A DNA stretch of 64,000 nucleotides from Lithodes maja (Eukaryota > Arthropoda > Malacostraca > Decapoda > Lithodidae): assembly GCA_037953745.1 (NCBI GenBank), contig JBAKBP010001579.1, forward strand, positions 124,001 to 188,000, given 5' to 3'. The notes beneath the pieces are model-generated. The model searched no databases and was not told where the DNA came from. It saw nothing but the letters and a program-made list of their open reading frames with translations. Each line of letters begins with the position of its first letter. Position 1 is the stretch's first letter. The translations under genes and the position numbers were made by a program. Below are positions 35,993 to 48,232 of this stretch, one piece after another.

Positions 35993-36603
35993 TCTTTTTC
36001 TATGTGAATGAGGGAGACAAAAGGCATAACTGCCTGCAGCAAGTGCCTCCCCCAGATTTCAAAGAGTGACAGGGCCGAAATCAAGGGACGTTCGAGCTAA
36101 ATTGCCTGGACACAAAAAGTTTGAAGCAATTTAAATCATAGGAAGAGAGAAAGACTGATTCTGGGAGAGAGTTCCAGCTTAGCAGTTCAATAGAAGAAAG
36201 AATGAGAATAGCGTTTCACTCTTGGGTTGGAAAGTTGCACAGAGTAGGGGTGGGATTGTGTTACAAGGCGGGTACTACGTACCCTATGTAGAGGAGGTGG
36301 TATACACTGGGAAAGCTCCGAGGAACATTGATTATTGTAGTACCGATAGAATAGCGAGAGAGATGCAACATTGCGGCGAAGAGAGAGAGAGATTGCAGAG
36401 AGTTGGTGAGTGGACGGGAGTTAATGATACGAAAGGCTTTCCTTTCTACATTATCTAGGAGTGCGGTGTGAGAGGATCCTCCCCACACATGTGAACAATA
36501 CTCAATACAAGGACGCACTGTGCCCCTGTACAGAGCAAGAAGCTGTACAGGGGTAAAGAACCCCTTGAGGCGGTTGAGCACACCCAGCTTCTGGGAGGCT
36601 GCT
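35993..36603 (-). mobile_element. LINE family F copy 3, truncated
   Basis: A minus-strand 3' fragment: ASQKLGVLNRLKGFF, CIEYCSHVWGGSSH, a frameshift in the middle, then the conserved tail sequence near 36000-36080. It is more diverged than F2 (several substitutions and one lost base), so older. Its 5' edge abuts a TA-dinucleotide run at 36607-36640. Confidence 0.88.
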
Positions 36604-37580
36604 TTAATATATATATATATATATACAGTATATACTGTATGTACCCTCACCTAATAAGATTTTGTAAAATTTGATTTGAAAATCAAGTAGATAACTTTTG
36701 GGCTAGAGCTAGGTTACTATACAGACTCTTAGTAGACAGGTTTTGAGGCAAGTAAATTGTTACATAAATTTAATCTTTTTAGGGTCAATTATTGTGACTA
36801 TTCTAAAATTTGACATCAATAATTTTAATCAAGCTTTTTTAACTTGAAATTTCTTGTATAACCTCTGCTTACTTTTTGTCTGTTTGTATTTATTGTTTTT
36901 CTTTTTCTATTATTATTATTATTGATGATTTAAAAAAAATGAATTGTTCTTGTTAAACGAGTACTCTTTGTTTAAATCTGTTGTTGCTTCTTCATATTTT
37001 GCAATTATTTGTCTTTATATTATATCTATTCATAGTCGATAGTATCAATTGCTTGCTTTTTCTATTTCCTTAATTTATTTGTACAATAAATGTAGGTTAT
37101 TTGTAGGGTAGCTATTGATAGGGATCACTTGAGGCATGCTATGCTTACAGGTACCTACCCGATAGCTAGATATCTTATCAATATTTGTATTTTGTACTAT
37201 TGTTAATGTCTTGTCAAGTTGCAAATTTGATTTTAATAGAACATTTTAACATTAATTGTAGTTTCTTTTATTCATGCAGAGTTTAGTAAAATTTGCCGGA
37301 ACGTCCCGGACTTCCCAAATTGACTAATTCCTTGAATGTGACGATAGTGCGTTGTTATGTGTGCAATTAGTTTGCTTGGGAAACAGATTAACTTGCTCAT
37401 GTAGTAATGTACACCCTATGTGGTGGATTGTGTTCTTTCATTTCATAAATTTTATTTTAGTAAGCGTTGTTTCCACATAGCGATTTTGATAAGTTGTTTT
37501 GACTTTATATTGTCTTTGTCCCAGTTTTGGTTTGTTTTGTTTGAAAGTTTTACATTTTAATATACATATATATATATATA
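36604..37580. other. AT-rich unassigned region with TA-dinucleotide runs
   Basis: About 980 bp of AT-rich sequence with TA runs at 36607-36640 and 37560-37582. No ORF or recognisable transposon end was found. Confidence 0.4.
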
Positions 37581-37582
37581 TA

Positions 37583-38179
37583 CAGTATATAAGTAGGGTC
37601 CCCCATCTATGCGTGTTCGATTTGTGCGTTTCTCGATCTGTACGATCTACCAAAAATATTAATTTAATAATTCCAAACTTTGCGAATATTGTTCGAAGCG
37701 GAAAGTTATTGAGTTAGGCTAAAGGATGCTGGAAAAGGAAATTCAGTTGTAGGCAGGGAGTTTGGGTTTACTGAGTCGAATGTTAGGTCAATTTATAAGA
37801 AATAGGATGAAGTGTTAAAGTGTGTCCAGACGTATGGTTTATCCGCTATAGATTAAAGATGGGGCTGGGGCCGGGGTAGCATAGCTGCAATCGCCCTGCC
37901 GTGGGTTTTTTTCTCGGAGCCCCCTAACTTAATGTGAGTAAACAATGACTTAATATTGTTTAATTATTGCTTACTTTAATTTATTCATTATGTATTGTTA
38001 TGAATATGTGTCAGTTAGTGTTGTTTATGATAAGTAATATGAAGTTGAACCCCTAAACTCGGGACCGTCCATCCATCAAATTAATTATTTCCCATAAGAT
38101 ACATGTTTAGATTTGTACGATTTCGATCTGTGCGACCTCATTCATCCACCAAATTCTAGCACAGTCGGGGACCCAGCTG
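37583..38179 (+). mobile_element. Tigger/pogo-type element with transposase HTH remnant
   Basis: The TA-flanked ends TACAGTATATAAGTAGGGTC and, inverted, TACAGCTGGGTCCCCGAC share GGGTCCCC. Inside, 37722-37868 translates to LKDAGKGNSVVGREFGFTES, NVRSIYKK, stop, DEVLKCVQTYGL. This resembles the first helix-turn-helix of pogo/CENP-B-type transposases (repeat-and-recognition helices VxREFGVSxSTVxxI). The rest of the transposase is deleted. Confidence 0.65.
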
Positions 38180-38181
38180 TA

Positions 38182-38953
38182 TATATATGTATATATTGAG
38201 TGAACAATTTCAAGTGTGATCATTGTGTCAACTGTTTTTCTTATCTAGGTAACTTCAACAGACATAATAGAAGTCTTCACAAACATTCAGTTTGACCTTT
38301 ACAGTGCGACAGTTTTATAGGTAAGAATACACCCTGGCAGCAATTTCCCCTCTAATTCCACTTAATTTGCATTGCTTTAGCGCCATATCTGTATCCCAGA
38401 TGGAATTTTAATGAGTTCCGATGAAAGTATTGTGTCAAATTTTCTCCTTACAAGTAGAGTCCATTCTTTCTTTCCAAGGCAAGCCACCTTGATAATGTGG
38501 AGGGAAAGTTTCCTCCCACTGGCCTGGCTCACGGCCAGTTACCAAATATATAATTACCGTATATATCTCTCTTTTACATCTTCATATGATACACTCGGGT
38601 AACTCAATAAAGTATTCTGTTAATTTATCATGTAATATGTTTGTTAGACAGTATAAGTTAAGGCCTGTAACATCAAATGAACCTCACATTTGTAGCTGGT
38701 ATATAGCCGTCACAAGTTAAAATAGAAGTAGCATAAGCATTAGGCTTACATTAGTAACACACATTAGTAGCACACATTAGTGTGCAGTTAGGTTTGAGTA
38801 CATGATTAGATTGATATCCAGTAAGTCGATAAATGGATATAAAATTGTAGTCATGAACTTAACCTTGAACTGTCTTGATGGTGTACAGTAATGCTTGGAG
38901 TGTTTAAGATCTGTATGTGGTAACCCAGGTTCGAATCCCAGGAAAATCACATA
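38182..38953. other. Unassigned region with a lone B-box-like motif
   Basis: No ORF of note. GGTTCGAATCC at 38928-38938 matches the tRNA/SINE B-box consensus, but no A-box at proper spacing and no tRNA cloverleaf was found. It could be a SINE relic. Confidence 0.35.
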
Positions 38954-40024
38954 CAGTCAACCCTCGAATGTGCGGACTAATAGGGGGGGACCTTTGTCCG
39001 TACATTGAAAAAGTTCGCACATTGAAAATACATTGAAAAAAAAAATATATATATATCCCCGCCGCTGTAGGCCTACTCCCTCCCCTCCCCATCCCGGCCT
39101 CAACCCCGACCCCATATTTGTCATTTGATAAATTTCACATTTAAAAAAAAAAAGAAAAAAAAAGAAAGGAAGGATATCCCCGCTGCTGTAGGCCTAGTCC
39201 CTCCCCTCCCCATCCCAGCCTCAACCCCGACCCCGTTACTGTGATGATGTTGATAAGCCTTATGCTACACCCTATTGATAATGCAAAACTATTGAACACA
39301 CTTAAAAGTGTATGTTATTTGGTCTCTATATAATCTGTGAATCATTTCCGATATGATGGACTTAAAGAACACATTTTTCCACCAACTCATAATCAGCAAA
39401 AATGACACAAATGTCAATTAAAAATAACAATATTTCCCAATTAATTTGTGTAGACACACTTTCAGGGCGAAAATAAACCGTGGGGGAAAAAAACAAACAA
39501 TACAGTAAATAAATAAAATAAAATCTCCCGACGCTCGGAACTCGAACACGGGGGAATATTTGTTGTTGACTGTATCTTATTTCTTGTTTATGTGCTGGAA
39601 GGATATTATATTTGTTGTTGACTGTATCTTATTTCTTGTTTATGTGCTGGAAGGATATTATATTTGTTGTTGACTGTATCTTATTTCTTGTTTATATGCT
39701 GGAAGGATATTATATTTTTCAATTCCATCGCATTAGAATTGATTCATAGATTAAAAAAAGACCAAATAAGACATAGGCCTAGTTATGTTAATGTATAAGG
39801 GAGTTAGGTAGATGCATTAGAGATAGATAGATAGATAGAAAGAGAGTTGCAGAGGGGGAAGTGAGCGATAGACAAACACAAACTATTAAAATACCGGACA
39901 ACTTTTAAATTAACTTTCTTTTGCCCGATTTGTCCGGTCTTTTGGGGACTTGTCCGCATCGGCTGTTGGGTCCGCACAAACCGAAGTTCGGTCAACTGGG
40001 GTCCGCCCATGCGAGGGTCGACTG
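38954..40024. mobile_element. Tigger/pogo-type non-autonomous element, 1.07 kb
   Basis: Flanked by TA (38952-38953, 40025-40026) with ends CAGTCAACCCTCGAATGTGC and, inverted, CAGTCGACCCTCGCATGGGC. Internally there is a duplicated block of about 65 bp (39049-39113 and 39172-39235, with CCCTCCCCTCCCCATCCC) and a 52-bp tandem repeat in three copies (about 39555-39712, TGTTGTTGACTGTATCTTAT). No transposase ORF. Confidence 0.8.
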
Positions 40025-40026
40025 TA

Positions 40027-40664
40027 CTTTCATTAATTTCATTGGGAGGTGTTTGGTGTTGGGAGTGAAATGAATAAAATTTGATTATTTCAGCTTTTGA
40101 AACACCTTAGACACACCCTCCCTCAACTAATGCATGGAGCAGACTGATATGAGTATGTGTGACAAGCTTAGCAGCTCTGGAAGCATCTGCAAACAAGCAG
40201 AGCTGCTTAGTTCAACCAACTCAGCTGGTAATACCAACACCTACGGGTACGTCTCCTGCAGTAGGCTATAGGTCTATTTTTACATAGCACACACCAGTAC
40301 ATCTGCCACAGTGAGTGGGTTAATGTACTGAGATATAGATTTTGTGGTAGATAACTCGAACATATTGTAATTATCTTAACAACAAATAATATATGTAAAA
40401 AAAGTGTCAGTGTAAAATGTGTTCAGCTTCTAATGGTTACTTTTGTAATGTTGCATTTATAATGACCCATATAATACTAGGATGTGAAGTTCATTTACCT
40501 AATAGCAGCTCTCCATGTAACATGATCCTGGGCTATCTGTATTCATAACACTGGCCTGGAGATGATACTGTAATGCCTTCCTCTAATTATTCTATGTTTC
40601 CCCACAGTATAAAGCATTCCAAATTTATTATAATAACTCACTTTACTTATTTATAATCCTACAT
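40027..40664. other. Unassigned region
   Basis: About 640 bp of AT-rich sequence with no supported ORF or repeat. Confidence 0.4.
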
Positions 40665-40668
40665 TTAA

Positions 40669-40828
40669 CTCCCCCAGACATATTATGTTCCAGTAAGTCC
40701 GAGGAGGCGGGAGCCCCAGGATCATTGCCACTGCCTCGCACTACACATTCGATAGAAGCGATCGCGTCATATGAGTTTTTGGTGGACTTCTTCATATGAC
40801 GCGATCGCGTCATATATGTCGCAAGGAG
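40669..40828. mobile_element. Short piggyBac-type MITE (160 bp) with hairpin
   Basis: Flanked by TTAA (40665-40668, 40829-40832). The ends CTCCCCCAGACATAT and, inverted, CTCCTTGCGACATAT form terminal repeats. Its right half contains a strong hairpin, GCGATCGCGTCATATGA with its inverse TCATATGACGCGATCGCG. Confidence 0.7.
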
Positions 40829-40832
40829 TTAA

Positions 40833-41439
40833 TAGTGTCTCCTTTGTCAATATACATATTTGACACCATTGCTGACCAAGCAAGCCCCCTCCTAGGGAAC
40901 ATCTCACTTTCAACCCCTTGGCATATTACTGATGTACTCCCATCTTTACAGCAAATTTGACATGCAACTTTTCATTTATTATAACTGATGTTATTGAAAA
41001 ATATCAAATCATGAAAAATAACCATAATAAATATTACCCAATAGTCATGCCTATTTTCAAATGGCTATAACAAAGACAATTGCTGGTAGTACATTGCCAT
41101 GACAATTAGAGATTGGTAATCCCCATGCATATTAAAATTATATAGTGTTCATGATTATCTTTTTAGTGGTTATTGTAATAATGTTGATCACCATAGAAAT
41201 GAGTCCTAAGATATTGACAATAATTCTATAGGGTCATGTGAACCATTGCAAAGACCACATATATACTTATTTTGTGTATGTAAATTTGTTAATTTAATTT
41301 TGGTTACTATGACAGTTATAGTGAACCTGACAACTATACAACAGTTGTAACAACATTTTACCATGCAGTGATATGTGGAAATATACTTTATTATTTATGT
41401 TTTACTTTACAATGATAATTCTTTTCTTCTTTAGTTTGC
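40833..41439. other. Unassigned AT-rich region
   Basis: About 600 bp, no ORF; it lies between two TTAA-flanked elements. Nothing recognisable was seen. Confidence 0.4.
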
Positions 41440-41869
41440 TTAACCCTCCAGCCCCGGGGGCTATAGCTCACGACTGTGCAGCTGTACCGGGGGTTTTGAG
41501 GATTTTTGACCTATGTTAACTACTCTGTAAATGAATGAATATTGCATGTAATGTTGTGAATAAAAATAATGTTCCACAAACCTTCCTCTGTCGAATGGCA
41601 TTGAGTAGAGGTCTCTAGCCCCTCTGGTTGCATAATGGTGAGCGCGGGAAGACGAGTGCTTTTTTATGCGGGAATTTCCTCCCGCGTCCGAAAGCGTCGG
41701 CCCGCCACGGCTACGACGCACCTAGCCGCTCGCCGCGCCAAAGTATTTATCTCCCTTAGACGATTTTAGTGTTTGATATTGAGAATGTGATGTTTATTTG
41801 ATATTTTCTAGTTATTTTGAGGCCAATTATATAAAATATGTTTATTAGGGTATCAATTTCACTGATATT

Positions 41870-42362
41870 GGTAATTTTCACTCGATACCGTACATTTTAT
41901 TAGTAATTGAGGTATGTTATTGTTGTATTAGGCACTGATTATTCGTTATCACAGGTGTTTATTATACTTTGGCCATCAAATATTAGGTCTTGTGTCACTT
42001 TCACTTTGACAAATATGCTTTAGAGAGTGTCACTGTCACTGATAATGCTCATTTTCACTCGATACCGTACATTTTATTAGTAATTGAGGTAGGTTATTGT
42101 TGTATTAGGCACTGATTATTCGTTATCACAGGTGTTTATTATACTTTGGCCATCAAATCTTAGGTCTTGTGTCACTTTCACTTTGACAAATATGCTTTAG
42201 AGAGTGTCACTGTCACTGATAATGCTCATTTTCACTCGATACTGTACATTTTATTAGTAATTGAGGTAGGTTATTGTTGTATTAGGCACTGATTATTCGT
42301 TATCACAGGTGTTTATTATACTTTGGCCATCAAATCTTAGGTCTTGTGTCACTTTCACTTAG
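41870..42362. repeat. 177-bp tandem repeat, about 2.8 copies, inside the piggyBac element
   Basis: The landmark CTCGATACCGTACATTTTAT recurs at 41880, 42058 and 42235 (the third with one substitution), giving a constant 177-bp period. It lies 3' of the transposase stop. Copies are almost identical. Confidence 0.9.
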
Positions 42363-42627
42363 TTATATGATTTGTAAACGTTTTATATACAATTTATTGT
42401 CTTTTTTCACTGATTTATAAATTTCTATAGGTTCTAATCATATGAATGTCACTTGGTATATACATATGTGTCACTTTCACATATTATTATGGTGGAATTG
42501 TATTTGTATCAATTTTCTCATAATACTTGACTTTTTTATTATAATACATTGGTTTTCTTCCACTTTTTGCCTATATATAATTATAGTGTACATATTGTCA
42601 TTTTATTTGGCAATTTCAGTATGATTA

Positions 42628-45552
42628 TTAGAACTCCAGCTTGGTGTGGTAAGCAGCGAAGCACCCTACAGCACAGAGTGCCACCTTGCACTCCACACAC
42701 TCCGTGGTTGCCTTTTTACCTGGGTGCGGCCTCACCCTGCTGTGGTAGCAGACATGGCACCGCTTCTGATTTGTTCTTCCTGCTGCATTCTGAGGAAAGA
42801 AACCAAGCTGGTGCCTAAGCAGGTATGGAGCAGACTGCAAGCGGTCCATAACGGCGGGCCCAGGATGTGCCACTGCCCTCTGTGGCGTAGCATACTTCTC
42901 CAGGAGCTCCGTCAACACCTGCTTTTGGAACCCTCCGCAGGCTATTGAACTTCAGGGGTGGGTTCTCATTCCGAAGCCTGTATATATTATAGGCATTCAG
43001 AACTGACATGTCCACCATATGCAGAAAGAACTTTTTGTACCATCTGCACGAGGTACGCAGGCAGTCAATGAAGCCTATCTGCATGTCGGACTTGTCCACC
43101 AGCCTCATGTTGACGTTGTAGTCCAGAACAACATCGGGCTTGGTCACCCTGGCCTGGGTGCGGCGATCCACCTTGCCAGTCTCCACCATTTCCCCATGTG
43201 GATGGTGGTCAGGAGGTTGACCTTCCGCTGGTCGTGCCAGTGGATAGCCAGAATGGGCCCCGACTTCTTCTTGAAGACATCACCTTTTTTGGTCTTTGCA
43301 GGGAAAGTTGGCATGCCCTTCCTTTTCCCTCGTACTGTGCCTACAGTCCCCGTCTTGCGCTCATGCAGGTACTGTGAGAGAGTGGGGGACGTGTAATAGT
43401 TGTCCGTGTAGAGGACGTGATTCTTATGGAAGTAGCGGTCCATCATGGCTTGCACCACTGCTCCGCCAAAGCCAATGAGGGGGTCCACAAGCACGTCCCC
43501 TTCCTTCCCGCTGTAGACCAGGAAGTCCAGGACATAGCCAGTTTGGCAGTCGCACAGCACAAAGAATTTTATGCCAAAGCGATGTCTTTTTGAGGGGATG
43601 TACTGCCGGAAGCTGAGTTTTCCCCGGAACAGCACAAGAGACTCGTCAATGACGACCTTGCGGAAGGGCTTGAAGTAGGAGGTGAAGCGTTCTCGCATCA
43701 TCTCATACAACGTCCTAATCTTCCACAGCTTGTCTGGGCGGTGGACGTCGGTGTTGGTGACAAGATGGAGCGCTGCGAGGATATCAAGGTACCGGTCGCG
43801 AGCCATATATTTCCCGAAGGCAGGGGTTGAAATCAGATCATTGGTGATCCAATAGTCAGGCAACCTATGCTTCTTGACATGAGGCATTAGCATGGTGAGT
43901 GCCAGGAACACCATGAATTCTTTATGAGTCAGTGGGGTCCACTTCCTCATATGGCCCTTGGTCACCTTGCCCAAAAAGTGTACCTGGAATTGGTGCTGCT
44001 TGTTTGTCTCTTTGACAACATAGCCTACCACCTCCTCATCAAAGAATGCCTCAAATAGTTCGTGTGGTGGAGCATTGGGACCTGCAGGAAAATTGGGGGT
44101 AATGCCTGAACCCTCCAGTGCCTCATCAAAAGCTGGCACATCAGGGTTGTATCCATCCCCATCAACTATGTCTTGCCACTGAAAAACGTAGAATGGGTCT
44201 TGTCTACGCTGACGAGGAGCTCCAACTGGTGGCCCAGCACGCCCACGGCCAACTCGGGAGGCGCGCGCCCTAGGGCGGCGGCGAGGGCGTTGGCCAGGGC
44301 GGCGGCCAGGGCGGCGGGCAGAAAGACGGGCAGCACGAAGCCGGGCCAAGCGGGTAGGTCGAGGGTCGTCGATGTCCATATAGTCATCGTCATCGTCAGA
44401 GTGGTCATCTTGCCCTGACGGTGGACCTATGTAATCATGGCCAGAGTCTTCAGTGAGGTGCCCTTCATCATCAGTGGCCCCCACATAATCTGGCGGGGAA
44501 CCAGTGATGCGTGGGCGGCGTGCGGGTGGGCGAGGTGGGGAAGGAGTGACAGGTGAGGCTGTGTCCTCCCGAGGTCCCGGGCTCCTTGGTCTGCGACGAG
44601 TGACAGAAAGCAATAATTCACTTTCACTAGGCCCAGGTATTGGTGATGCGACCTCAAAGACTTCTGCAGGAAGACATGTTGAAGGCGGGAGAGGTGGGGA
44701 GGACCGTGGGGAAAGTTGCGGGGACGTATGGCTGGGGCCGGCCGGGGTGGACGCCGCCGCGGGAGCCTCGAACAAAACTCTCTTACTTTTCTTCATTTTC
44801 TTAGTATATTTTCTACCTTTCCCCTTTTCGGCAGCAGTATGTCTCCTGTCGGGGGACCTAGGAGGCAAATAGGCCGAAAGTGGGGGGTCCTCAACCCTTG
44901 GGAATGGTGGGGGTGGTGGGGAAGAATGCGGGGCATCCGGGTCATCTTGGGTGGCGTGGGTAGATAAGGGAGACAATGGCGGTCGAGAAGGGTCACCACG
45001 CTGACCCTCACTCACAGCCTCATCCTCACTCACAGCCTCATCCTCACCAAGTATTTTAGCTTGTTCCCTAGCTGCCGCGGCCGTCTTTTCAAGTATTTTT
45101 CGCTTGTAGAAATGTAGCTTGAAAGGCGATTTACCTGGGGAAGGGCTTGGAGTCGTGTCACTTATGCGAAATTTGGTGAGTGACCTTGAACTCTCCCACT
45201 CACTCACTCTCGCAAGTTCACTTTCTTTAGGTAAACCAGCTTCCTGAACAACTGGTACATTACCTTCATCACTCTCATCACTGTCCAATTCTCTCGCAAA
45301 TCCCCGGAATTGTTCTTTATCACTCTGATGTCCATAATCACTCGACTTATAATTACTCGAGTGGTCACTCACTTCTTCATCAATCTTATGCTTGGCATCA
45401 GCTTTCTCATAAAGTCTCAAAGTCGTCTCAATACCTCCGGGAGATAACACATTTAGGCGATGGCGTCGGGGTAAGGCACGACGCACTAGCAAGGGCGTCG
45501 TAGGAAGCCCGCTGTCGGAGACGTCGGAATCACTATTTGCTGTACTTTCCAT
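42628..45552 (-). pseudogene. piggyBac transposase, two frameshifts
   Basis: A cut-and-paste DDD transposase acting at TTAA. The 802-residue first frame (45552-43144) has a long disordered, Ser/Pro/acid-rich N-terminus of about 420 residues and a very basic patch (ARLRAARLSARRPGRRPGQR). The PGBD core follows, FEAFFDEEVVGYVV to TPAFGKYMARDRYLDIL, with the first catalytic Asp in VVIDESLVLFRGK (near residue 634) and the second in LYTDNYYTSPT (near 714). A 1-nt loss near 43185 moves the frame to 43189-42815 (VVLDYNVNMRLVDKSDMQ, third Asp, and FLHMVDMSVLNAYNIY). A second shift near 42925 leads to 42918-42628. That last part holds the C-terminal zinc finger (CHVCYHSRV...CVECKVALC...CFAAYH). All domains are present, so decay is recent. 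Confidence 0.92.
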
Positions 45553-46319
45553 GATGGCGTCGGGCTAGATACTGTTGTTGTGGCGTCGTTGACGCCGGGT
45601 GGCGCCACCTACCGCCCCATGATAACAAAAAGTGCGCGCGGCTTTCGAAAATCAAGCACGAAAGCAAGGGGCGTACATGAGGCCATCCGGGTTGCGCGGG
45701 CCGAGTTTGTTATGGGCGTAGATGAGGTCATCCGGGTTGGAGGGGTTAATCAATGTATGTTTTAGTTATTCTTGTTGCCTACTCTTGTATTAATATATTC
45801 TTTGCAATACAATATGTACACAGTGAAATACACCTTATTTCAAATGCAATTGAACAATATTACTTATGGTTTCAACATTTTCAAAATATATCAACATTAT
45901 TGCACTCGATAAATGACTTTCTTTACTTTCCGTTCAACAATCACCAAAAACTTTACAACAATCGTTTAAGGTATGACAGTCTCCATTCGCTTATGACAAT
46001 CTTCTCAATCTGCATTGACAATTTGCTAATACCTTTAACACTTTGCAAAACTAAAAAACAGTCGTTAAAACGCCATAACTACTCAGAAAGCCACTGCAGA
46101 AAAGAATTAAAGTTAATATTATTTTCTATCGTAGATAGAAGCAATATTTTACCGAACTCGAACTTTTGAAGCAACTGAACTCAAAGTAATGAATCACAGA
46201 ACCATAGACGGTGTGCCAGTTACTCAGTACATTCCTCACGTGAATGCAGCTCCTCCGTACACAGTTCATTGCCCAGTTGAAACTTTTATCGTCAACCATC
46301 CTAAAAGATAAGCCCCAAC

Positions 46320-46820
46320 ATGCCACGCAGGCACAGAAAAACAAGTAACGCAGATCATTCACGCATTGTCGAAGCCTACAGAGCAGAACACGATTTCCTC
46401 GAGATTGCAGAAGCCCTAGGAGTTCAGCGCACCATGGCATACTCCATTGAACGGACCGTCCTATCAACGCCATAACAGGACTGAAGCGGCTCAATCAGGA
46501 GGCAGATGCAAGGTTATCGACAATGAAACTAATTTAGACCTGATTGTGATGCTGCTTGAGGCAAACTCTATGATGACCTTAGAGAGATGAAGGAGCAAGT
46601 CCGGCACGTATTTCGCACAAAACAACATTTCAGTGAGGCGACGCTTTCCCGTGCTTTGGAGGGTGAGCTAATATCGCTTAAAATGTCCCGTGACGCCCCA
46701 GCAGAAAGTAATTCTGCCGCAGTAAAGGAGGCACGACACACATATGGTACATGGATGCTGGCGACGGGTCTGCAGCAGGATTTGGTGTACATTGACGAGA
46801 CTGGCATGTATAGTAAATAT
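46320..46820 (+). pseudogene. IS630-like transposase, N-terminal part
   Basis: The ATG at 46320 starts MPRRHRKTSNADHSRIVEAY, then a helix-turn-helix FLEIAEALGVQRTMAYSI. Two or more small frameshifts follow (NETNLDLIVMLLEAN in another frame). The frame from 46587 gives VRHVFRTKQHFSEATLSRAL, LKMSRDAPAESN, GLQQDLVYIDETGMYSKY. VYIDETG holds the first catalytic Asp of the DDE triad. It then ends at a GT (46821) that could be a donor site. The remainder of the enzyme is at 56723. Confidence 0.8.
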
Positions 46821-46948
46821 GTAATCATTAAATAATCAGTATTGTCTATCGAAAGTGTATTAATGTAAGAAACTCTTTACTATTTTGTCATATCGTACAA
46901 TTTTTCGGTACGATTTTAGTTACTGGACACCTATTTGACAGGTAGGCT

Positions 46949-47045
46949 TTGGCCCTGTCACTCTTTCAACTATGGGGGAGGCACTCGCTATAGGCAGTTA
47001 TGCCTTTTGCCTCCCTCAATCACATAGAAAAAAAAAAAAAAAAAA
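46949..47045 (+). mobile_element. LINE family F copy 4: 3' tail only
   Basis: Only the last roughly 80 bp of the F family (TTGGCCCTGTCACTC to CACATAG) plus A18, flanked by a 4-bp GGCT (46945-46948, 47046-47049). It is essentially identical to the tails of F1 and F2. This is an extreme 5' truncation. Confidence 0.85.
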
Positions 47046-47337
47046 GGCTACCGCCAACGATTTAATACATATTTGTTTTCGGTTTTCACGCATCCAACAC
47101 CAAGCTACGCGCTTTTCTGGTGCATGAAACACTAAAAAAACAATGAGGACACTTTCATATTAATAATATGAGACCGAAATATAAAGACAACTCTGTTGCG
47201 TTCGTGGAAGTAGCATCGCTTTGTTTACTTTACGCTCTAAGTGACTTCCCGCCTTGGCGGTTGAATTAAAATGGCTAAGCTAACCAGTTGTTGGGTTCAT
47301 TTTCTGATAAAGACTTGCGTGGGATACTGGACGGGTT

Positions 47338-47500
47338 GAGGGGGCTCTGCCCCCCCTCACCCACCCGTGAATTATAATAATCGTCATATATGTTGCCAGC
47401 AGGGGGCAAGTAACAGCTGGCCATGGGATAATTAGACCCTCTACTGTCAACATATATGACGATTATTAAAATTCAGGGGGGTAAGGGGGGCAGAGCCCCG
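47338..47500. repeat. Fold-back segment inside the TA MITE
   Basis: GGGCTCTGCCCCCCCTCACC and AATAATCGTCATATATGTTG on the left pair with CAACATATATGACGATTATT and GGGGGGCAGAGCCCC on the right, giving a stem of about 55 bp around a 50-bp loop. It may be an independent small element. Confidence 0.7.
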
Positions 47501-48232
47501 CCTTAACTCGTTCTGTATCTCACGTCCTGTATCTAATACCAACCCCCAAGTATAAATACTAGAAGTTTAGGTAAAGGTATTTATAGGATTTAGGCCTCAA
47601 TTTGTTTACCCCACCCAAAACCCCCTATTCCCAAAGGGTCTCGTATTATTGTTGGGGAATATGGATTATTAATGTATATTTCCGCACCTTATAATGGTTA
47701 TAACAAGCATATAAATAAACTAACAACAAATAGAAAAATACAGGAAAATATATTAGGCAACAGAACGGTCAATTTAGAGGGGACGTAACCTGGAGCATCC
47801 TATGTAAACAAACCGACGATCCGAAGTGACAACGGACTCCCGATTTTCGGCACAAACGCGCCGTTTTATTCTCTTCGAAACCCACATTTAAAAAGTTATT
47901 ATATCGTTTTCAATACTATTACCGGACCAGAAAAAGGTGTAGCTTTGTGTTGGATGCGTGCAAACCGAAAACAAATATGAATTAAATCGTTGGTGTTACA
48001 GTCGTCAGGATTAATTAGTTTCATTTCCCCTTTCCGTTAGTAGCACTGCACGGTGGAGGGGTATCCCCTCTACCTCCTTTCCTTGTTGGTTCCATACCCC
48101 CACCAAAACCCTCCCATTTTCTCTCCAACCCCAGATCTACACCCACCCTCCCTTCTCTCCCTCTCACCCAGCTACTTCTGGACCTCACCAATTGCATGTA
48201 TTCTGAACAACTAATGAAGAAATGCAATGTAT

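Larger units (their letters stand above)
41444..45745 (-). mobile_element. piggyBac transposon with both ends and transposase, 4.3 kb
   Basis: Flanked by TTAA at 41440-41443 and 45746-45749. The ends are CCCTCCAGCCCCGGGGG and, inverted, CCCCTCCAACCCGGATG. The transposase gene runs on minus from 45552 to 42628, close to the right end. The left third carries a 177-bp tandem repeat and no ORF. This is the only transposase in the window able to explain the TTAA-flanked MITEs, though its termini differ from theirs. Confidence 0.9.
46945..47996. mobile_element. TA-flanked MITE with long terminal inverted repeats
   Basis: Flanked by TA (46943-46944, 47997-47998) and inserted in repeat Y, which is continuous across it in the other Y arm. 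The terminal inverted repeats exceed 60 bp: CCAACGATTTAATACATATT, TGTTTTCGGTTTTCACGCAT on the left with near-exact inverse at about 47930-47992. A LINE F 3' tail (F4) is inserted a few bases inside the left end. There is no transposase. Confidence 0.75.
46898..48232 (+). repeat. Left arm of inverted repeat Y (interrupted)
   Basis: 46898-46944 plus 47998-48232 together match the reverse complement of 56188-56470. Shared blocks are GGTACGATTTTAGTTACTGG, ACACCTATTTGACAGGTA, CAGTCGTCAGGATT, CCTTGTTGGTTCCATACC and CAGCTACTTCTGG. The arm is split by a TA-flanked MITE (46945-47996). The arms Y bracket about 8 kb lying between the two transposase halves. Confidence 0.8.

Noticed and set aside
37560..37660. 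TA-run and short ORF (37438-37653) as a gene
   Set aside because: Low-complexity TA repeat translated as YIYIYI; not coding.
38928..38938. tRNA gene suggested by a perfect B box
   Set aside because: No A box at the right distance and no acceptor stem; probably chance or a SINE relic.
44173..45011. Several overlapping ORFs opposite the piggyBac transposase N-terminus
   Set aside because: They mirror the disordered, GC-rich N-terminal region; no independent evidence.
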